A stretch of DNA of 64,000 bases from Dyadobacter sp. CY261. Its GTDB lineage: Bacteria > Bacteroidota > Bacteroidia > Cytophagales > Spirosomataceae. Positions 61,034 through 64,000 of this stretch are shown here, piece by piece. The notes under the pieces were generated by a model that was not told the DNA's origin, searched no databases, and saw nothing but the letters and a program-made list of their open reading frames with translations. Location of the stretch: contig NZ_JAKCPW010000001.1 in the NCBI RefSeq assembly GCF_021440085.1, positions 1,364,001 through 1,428,000 on the forward strand. The letters are read 5' to 3'. Made by a program: the position numbers and the translations under genes. How positions within the stretch are numbered: position 1 is the first letter of the stretch; the number at the start of each line of letters is the position of its first letter.

Positions 61034-62260
61034 TTATTTTCTTTCGAGCAAGGCCATATAAAAGCCGTCGAAGCCGTCGCGCGCAACTGATGTGCGGTGT
61101 TCGGAAATAAAACGCCAGTCGGCTTTATGCTTACGCACAAATTTTTGCACCTGCATTTCCGATTCCGACGGAAGAATGCTACAAGTCGCGTAGACCATCT
61201 TCCCACCCTTCTTGACCATTACGGAATAGTTTTCAAGAATTTGCGCCTGTACTTTGCGAATCTTGTCCAGGAACTCAGGTTTGAGCTTCCATTTGCTGTC
61301 AGGATTTCGTCGTAAAACGCCCAGTCCCGAGCATGGCACATCCAGGAGCAACCGATCAGTAGTTTCAGCTAGCTTTTCGATAATGTCATCAGAATTGATC
61401 AACATGGTGCGCAAATTGGTAACGCCGTTCCGCACCGCACGCCGTTCCAGCTCCAGTAATTTGTGGTGTTCAATATCCATCGATAGTATCGAACCGGAGT
61501 TTTGCATTAATGCAGCCAAATGCAGGCTTTTTCCCCCAGCACCTGCGCATGCGTCGATCACCGACATACCGGGTTGAACATCCAGATAGGGGGCGATCAA
61601 TTGCGAACCAGCGTCCTGTACTTCGAAAAAACCACTTTTGAAGCTATCCAAACCCGATACATTGACACGCTTTTTCAAGATCAATGCATCCGGCGCACCG
61701 TCGACTTCTTCGGTAATGTCATAGCCGAATTGTTCCCGTACTGTCGCCATGTGCGTTTTCAACGAATTCACACGCAAAACCAAAGGCGCCGGATGGTTTA
61801 GCGCAACTAGTTCTTTTTCCCATTGTTGGCTCATTTCTTTTTCGCCAATCTCGTCTATCCAGTCAGGCACGGACTGGGCGATTTTACGGGTTTGAAGGCC
61901 TTCCTGATATCTCGCCTTAACCGCTTCAAAATCAACCCCTTCAAATTCAGGCCACTCGGGCAAAATTTTTGAGTCATCACTCTCTGCTAAATGCGCCGAC
62001 TTGATCAGTTGCCATACACCTACCAACCGCCAGAAATCCTCGCTTTCCTTCGCTTTCTCGATTTCCGCAGTATATTTTACCAACCGCCACCAACGCACGA
62101 TCTCATACACATTTTCGGCAATGAAGGCGCGGTCGCGGGCACCCCATTTTTTATTGGATTTTAGTATTTGCTCAACAACACGGTCAGCTTGCCGGTTTTT
62201 AACAAAAATATCCTGCAATGCCTCGACAGTAGCAGCAACAAGTCCTTTGTACAGTTTCAA
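61034..62260 (-). CDS. RsmB/NOP-family rRNA cytosine-5 methyltransferase
   Basis: 408-aa SAM-dependent RNA methyltransferase. N-terminal NusB-like helical region (TVEALQDIFVKNRQADRVVE, WRLVKYTAEIEKAKESEDFW) and the catalytic domain with VIDACAGAGGKSLHLAALMQ, DVPCSGLGVLRRNPDSKW and the nucleophile motif VYATCSILPSESEMQ. Only TTG (62258-62260) is available as start: a stop codon lies three codons upstream and there is no nearby in-frame ATG. The rRNA site is unknown. It follows the histidine-kinase unit, cut off by a terminator. Confidence 0.93.
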   Translation of the reverse strand: MKLYKGLVAATVEALQDIFVKNRQADRVVEQILKSNKKWGARDRAFIAENVYEIVRWWRLVKYTAEIEKAKESEDFWRLVGVWQLIKSAHLAESDDSKILPEWPEFEGVDFEAVKARYQEGLQTRKIAQSVPDWIDEIGEKEMSQQWEKELVALNHPAPLVLRVNSLKTHMATVREQFGYDITEEVDGAPDALILKKRVNVSGLDSFKSGFFEVQDAGSQLIAPYLDVQPGMSVIDACAGAGGKSLHLAALMQNSGSILSMDIEHHKLLELERRAVRNGVTNLRTMLINSDDIIEKLAETTDRLLLDVPCSGLGVLRRNPDSKWKLKPEFLDKIRKVQAQILENYSVMVKKGGKMVYATCSILPSESEMQVQKFVRKHKADWRFISEHRTSVARDGFDGFYMALLERK

Positions 62261-62328
62261 AATTTTCTATTCCAGGGTGAAACAAGACGACAAATTTGGC
62301 AACGGATCCGCTACAAACCAAAAACGCG

Positions 62329-62354
62329 TAAAAAAGCCACGACAACGCGTGGCT
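62329..62354 (-). terminator. Intrinsic terminator after the histidine kinase
   Basis: On the minus strand AGCCACG-CGTTGT-CGTGGCT is followed by TTTTTACG, 55 bases after the kinase stop. Confidence 0.88.
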
Positions 62355-62408
62355 GGTAGTGTTGGAACAGTCATAGAACGTTTGTTTTTTCGGGCGTATC
62401 GATGTCGC

Positions 62409-63638
62409 CTAGTAGATATTCTGAGGAAGGCTAATTTCAAAATTTGTGCCGACGCCCGGCTCCGACGTGATATTGATCCGCCCTCCAAGGCTGTCAACCA
62501 AATGCTTCACGAGAGACAACCCAAAACCAAATCCCTGTTCACCCTCCGTTCCGCCGGTAGACAAAGCATTGCCAGAGAGAATGGCCTGAATGTTCGCCTC
62601 CGACATACCGACGCCCGTATCGCGGACGGAAATATGCAAAATCGGCCTGGCCAGGTCGATAAGCAGTCGTAAATCGACTGTCACGTCGCCCCCGTGTGGG
62701 GTAAATTTCATGGAATTTGAAATCAGGTTACCCGTGATTTGCAGCAATTTACTCTTGGAAAAATGGATATTTTCCGTCAGCTGGCTGGTATGCACCAGAA
62801 AACGGATGTTCTTGTGTTTCGCCTGCGGGCCATACAATTTTTCCAGCTTATCCCGGAAAATAGTCAGTGTGAAGCCCTGGGTAGTCACGGCACGCTGGGC
62901 ATCGGGAATTTTTGTCTTGTCGCTATGCGATTCCAGGATTTCCTCAGCCAGATCTAGAATGGAATTACCGCTCTTATGGATCAGATTAATAAATTCCAGG
63001 ACTTCGTCCATCCGGTTTTGCTCGCCCTGGTCGCGGATAATCTGCGCCAGGCCCACTATGCCCCCCAAAGGGCCGCGAATGTCATGTGCAACCTTTTTCT
63101 GGGTTTGCCGCGCTTCCAGCAGCTTTGATTTGAGGCTTTCCATCACTTTATGTGTTTTCAGCCGCGAGACGATTTCATGAGCTATTATTTTAAGCAGCTC
63201 AACTTTCTCAGGTTCCAGTGTTTTCTGTTCATGGCCAAGTACGCATAAGGCCCCTATCTGCAGACCATCAGTCGTTTTAAGTGGAATGCCATAATAGTAT
63301 GTCACCTTAGGATCCCCGGTGACGTAAAACTTGTCCTTAAAACGTTCATCTGTACTCAAATCCCCAACTTCAAAATGATCCGTTTCCATGATAGTGTATT
63401 GGCAAACGGAGTCTTCCCGAAGCATCTGGTCAATGTCCAGCCCATAATTCGAGATCGTCCATTGGGTAAGCGAGTCGATAAGATTAACCAGCGAAATCTT
63501 GGTTCCTGTCACTTTGGCGGCAAGTTTGGCCAGCTCCTGAAAATTAATCTGGTGTTCCGCATAGTCGATATCCAGCTCGGAGAGGCCCATAAGACGCTCC
63601 ATTTCATTTGCGGGTACTGGTGCGTTAGAAATATTCAT
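62409..63638 (-). CDS. GAF-domain sensor histidine kinase
   Basis: 409-aa soluble two-component kinase, no membrane segment. An N-terminal GAF domain (about 20-165: TKISLVNLIDSLTQWTISNY, YYYGIPLKTTDGLQIGALCV) senses a small molecule or redox state; the HisKA domain has the phospho-His in KKVAHDIRGPLGGIVGLAQI; HATPase has N-box QITGNLISNSMKFTPHGGDV, G1 VRDTGVGMSEANIQA and G2 GFGFGLSLVKHLVDSLGGRI. No response regulator is adjacent, so it is an orphan. The stop lies 148 bases from the RsmB gene start, with a terminator between. Confidence 0.94.
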   Translation of the reverse strand: MNISNAPVPANEMERLMGLSELDIDYAEHQINFQELAKLAAKVTGTKISLVNLIDSLTQWTISNYGLDIDQMLREDSVCQYTIMETDHFEVGDLSTDERFKDKFYVTGDPKVTYYYGIPLKTTDGLQIGALCVLGHEQKTLEPEKVELLKIIAHEIVSRLKTHKVMESLKSKLLEARQTQKKVAHDIRGPLGGIVGLAQIIRDQGEQNRMDEVLEFINLIHKSGNSILDLAEEILESHSDKTKIPDAQRAVTTQGFTLTIFRDKLEKLYGPQAKHKNIRFLVHTSQLTENIHFSKSKLLQITGNLISNSMKFTPHGGDVTVDLRLLIDLARPILHISVRDTGVGMSEANIQAILSGNALSTGGTEGEQGFGFGLSLVKHLVDSLGGRINITSEPGVGTNFEISLPQNIY

Positions 63639-64000
63639 AACTGAATGCCGTTTGTCCTCAATTCTACAAACTATTAATTAAAAAAGACAAGTAATTCGAT
63701 AAAAAAACCACAGGGGCGACTGCGTTCAACGGCGTGACAACAACCAAATGTAAACGTCGACGGCCAAACTAATACCCGGAAGAAGGAATGGATTTTGCTA
63801 TACTGTTAAGGGGTCGCTCAAAATTATCATGCATATCAAACTTCCTTCAAACAAGAATCTTGGAATAATTCTGTTTTTGTTATTTAAATAACAGTTGTAT
63901 ATTGTCACACCAACTATTCGTCTGTTAGGATTTTATCAGGTCAAAACATTTGCCAAATTAGACCTAACAGTGATAAGCAACAAATCTATCATTGTTAGAT
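63639..64000. other. Region upstream of the kinase, no gene seen
   Basis: 362 bases with no believable gene. CAAATGTA at 63745-63752 (TACATTTG on the minus strand) could be the kinase -7 element but its -33 box is poor. An inverted pair CTGTTAGG (63922-63929) / CCTAACAG (63963-63970) is near the window edge. Confidence 0.45.

Overview
The window reads as chromosomal DNA of a Cytophagales-type Bacteroidota, most like Dyadobacter or a relative in the Spirosomataceae; the genus is inference. The signs are two SusC/SusD outer-membrane pairs, type IX secretion sorting domains of both kinds (CHU_C / type B on two large adhesin-like proteins, type A on an M43 protease), a short RpoD of 287 residues, and promoters of the Bacteroidota form TTG-N19/20-TAnnTTTG with no clear Shine-Dalgarno sequences.

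Layout. 0-4.4 kb: a SusC receptor and its SusD partner on the minus strand, SusD cut by the window edge. 4.8-9.5 kb: a CHU_C surface protein, an XRE regulator with a repeat-rich upstream region, dapD and gapA. 9.6-18.5 kb: two adjacent minus-strand units, TPR protein / TonB-receptor-like barrel / HU-SPOR membrane protein, then TonB / folC / trmB, separated by an intrinsic terminator. 18.6-27.2 kb: housekeeping genes menD, rpoD, pnp, rpsO, an LptF/LptG permease and a START-like protein. 27.4 kb: tRNA-Met with its own promoter and terminator. 27.6-34.3 kb: ABC exporter, a group of alkylation-repair-like genes (2OG-Fe(II) oxygenase, Ada zinc-finger protein, AlkA), holA, an ACP phosphodiesterase-like gene, a SlyD-like FKBP and dCMP deaminase. 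34.4-42.9 kb: DUF922-type protease, ComEC, M43 protease, PhoH, DnaB, RlmD. 42.9-50.9 kb: second CHU_C protein and a second SusC/SusD pair. 51-60.6 kb: an accessory stretch with an Rrf2 regulator and its NAD(P)-binding partner, four SRPBCC proteins, a porin, Tex, a ThuA-like protein and an AraC regulator. 60.7-64 kb: an acidic small protein, an RsmB-like methyltransferase and an orphan GAF histidine kinase.

No CRISPR array, rRNA, prophage, insertion sequence or complete defence system is visible. The least explained signals are intergenic. One is a family of long palindromes whose two arms are mirror-image tandem arrays: heptamers and 14-mers at 59.9-60.13 kb, and 8-mers of the type GAGTGAAT at 29.4, 31.4 and 33.8 kb. 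Others are AT-rich spacers with mutually exclusive hairpins (45.5 and 52.3-52.6 kb), and two regulator genes with likely autoregulatory operators (XRE at 7.1 kb, Rrf2 at 51.1 kb). These palindromes are the best candidate for something undescribed, though they could simply be replication- or transcription-related repeats.
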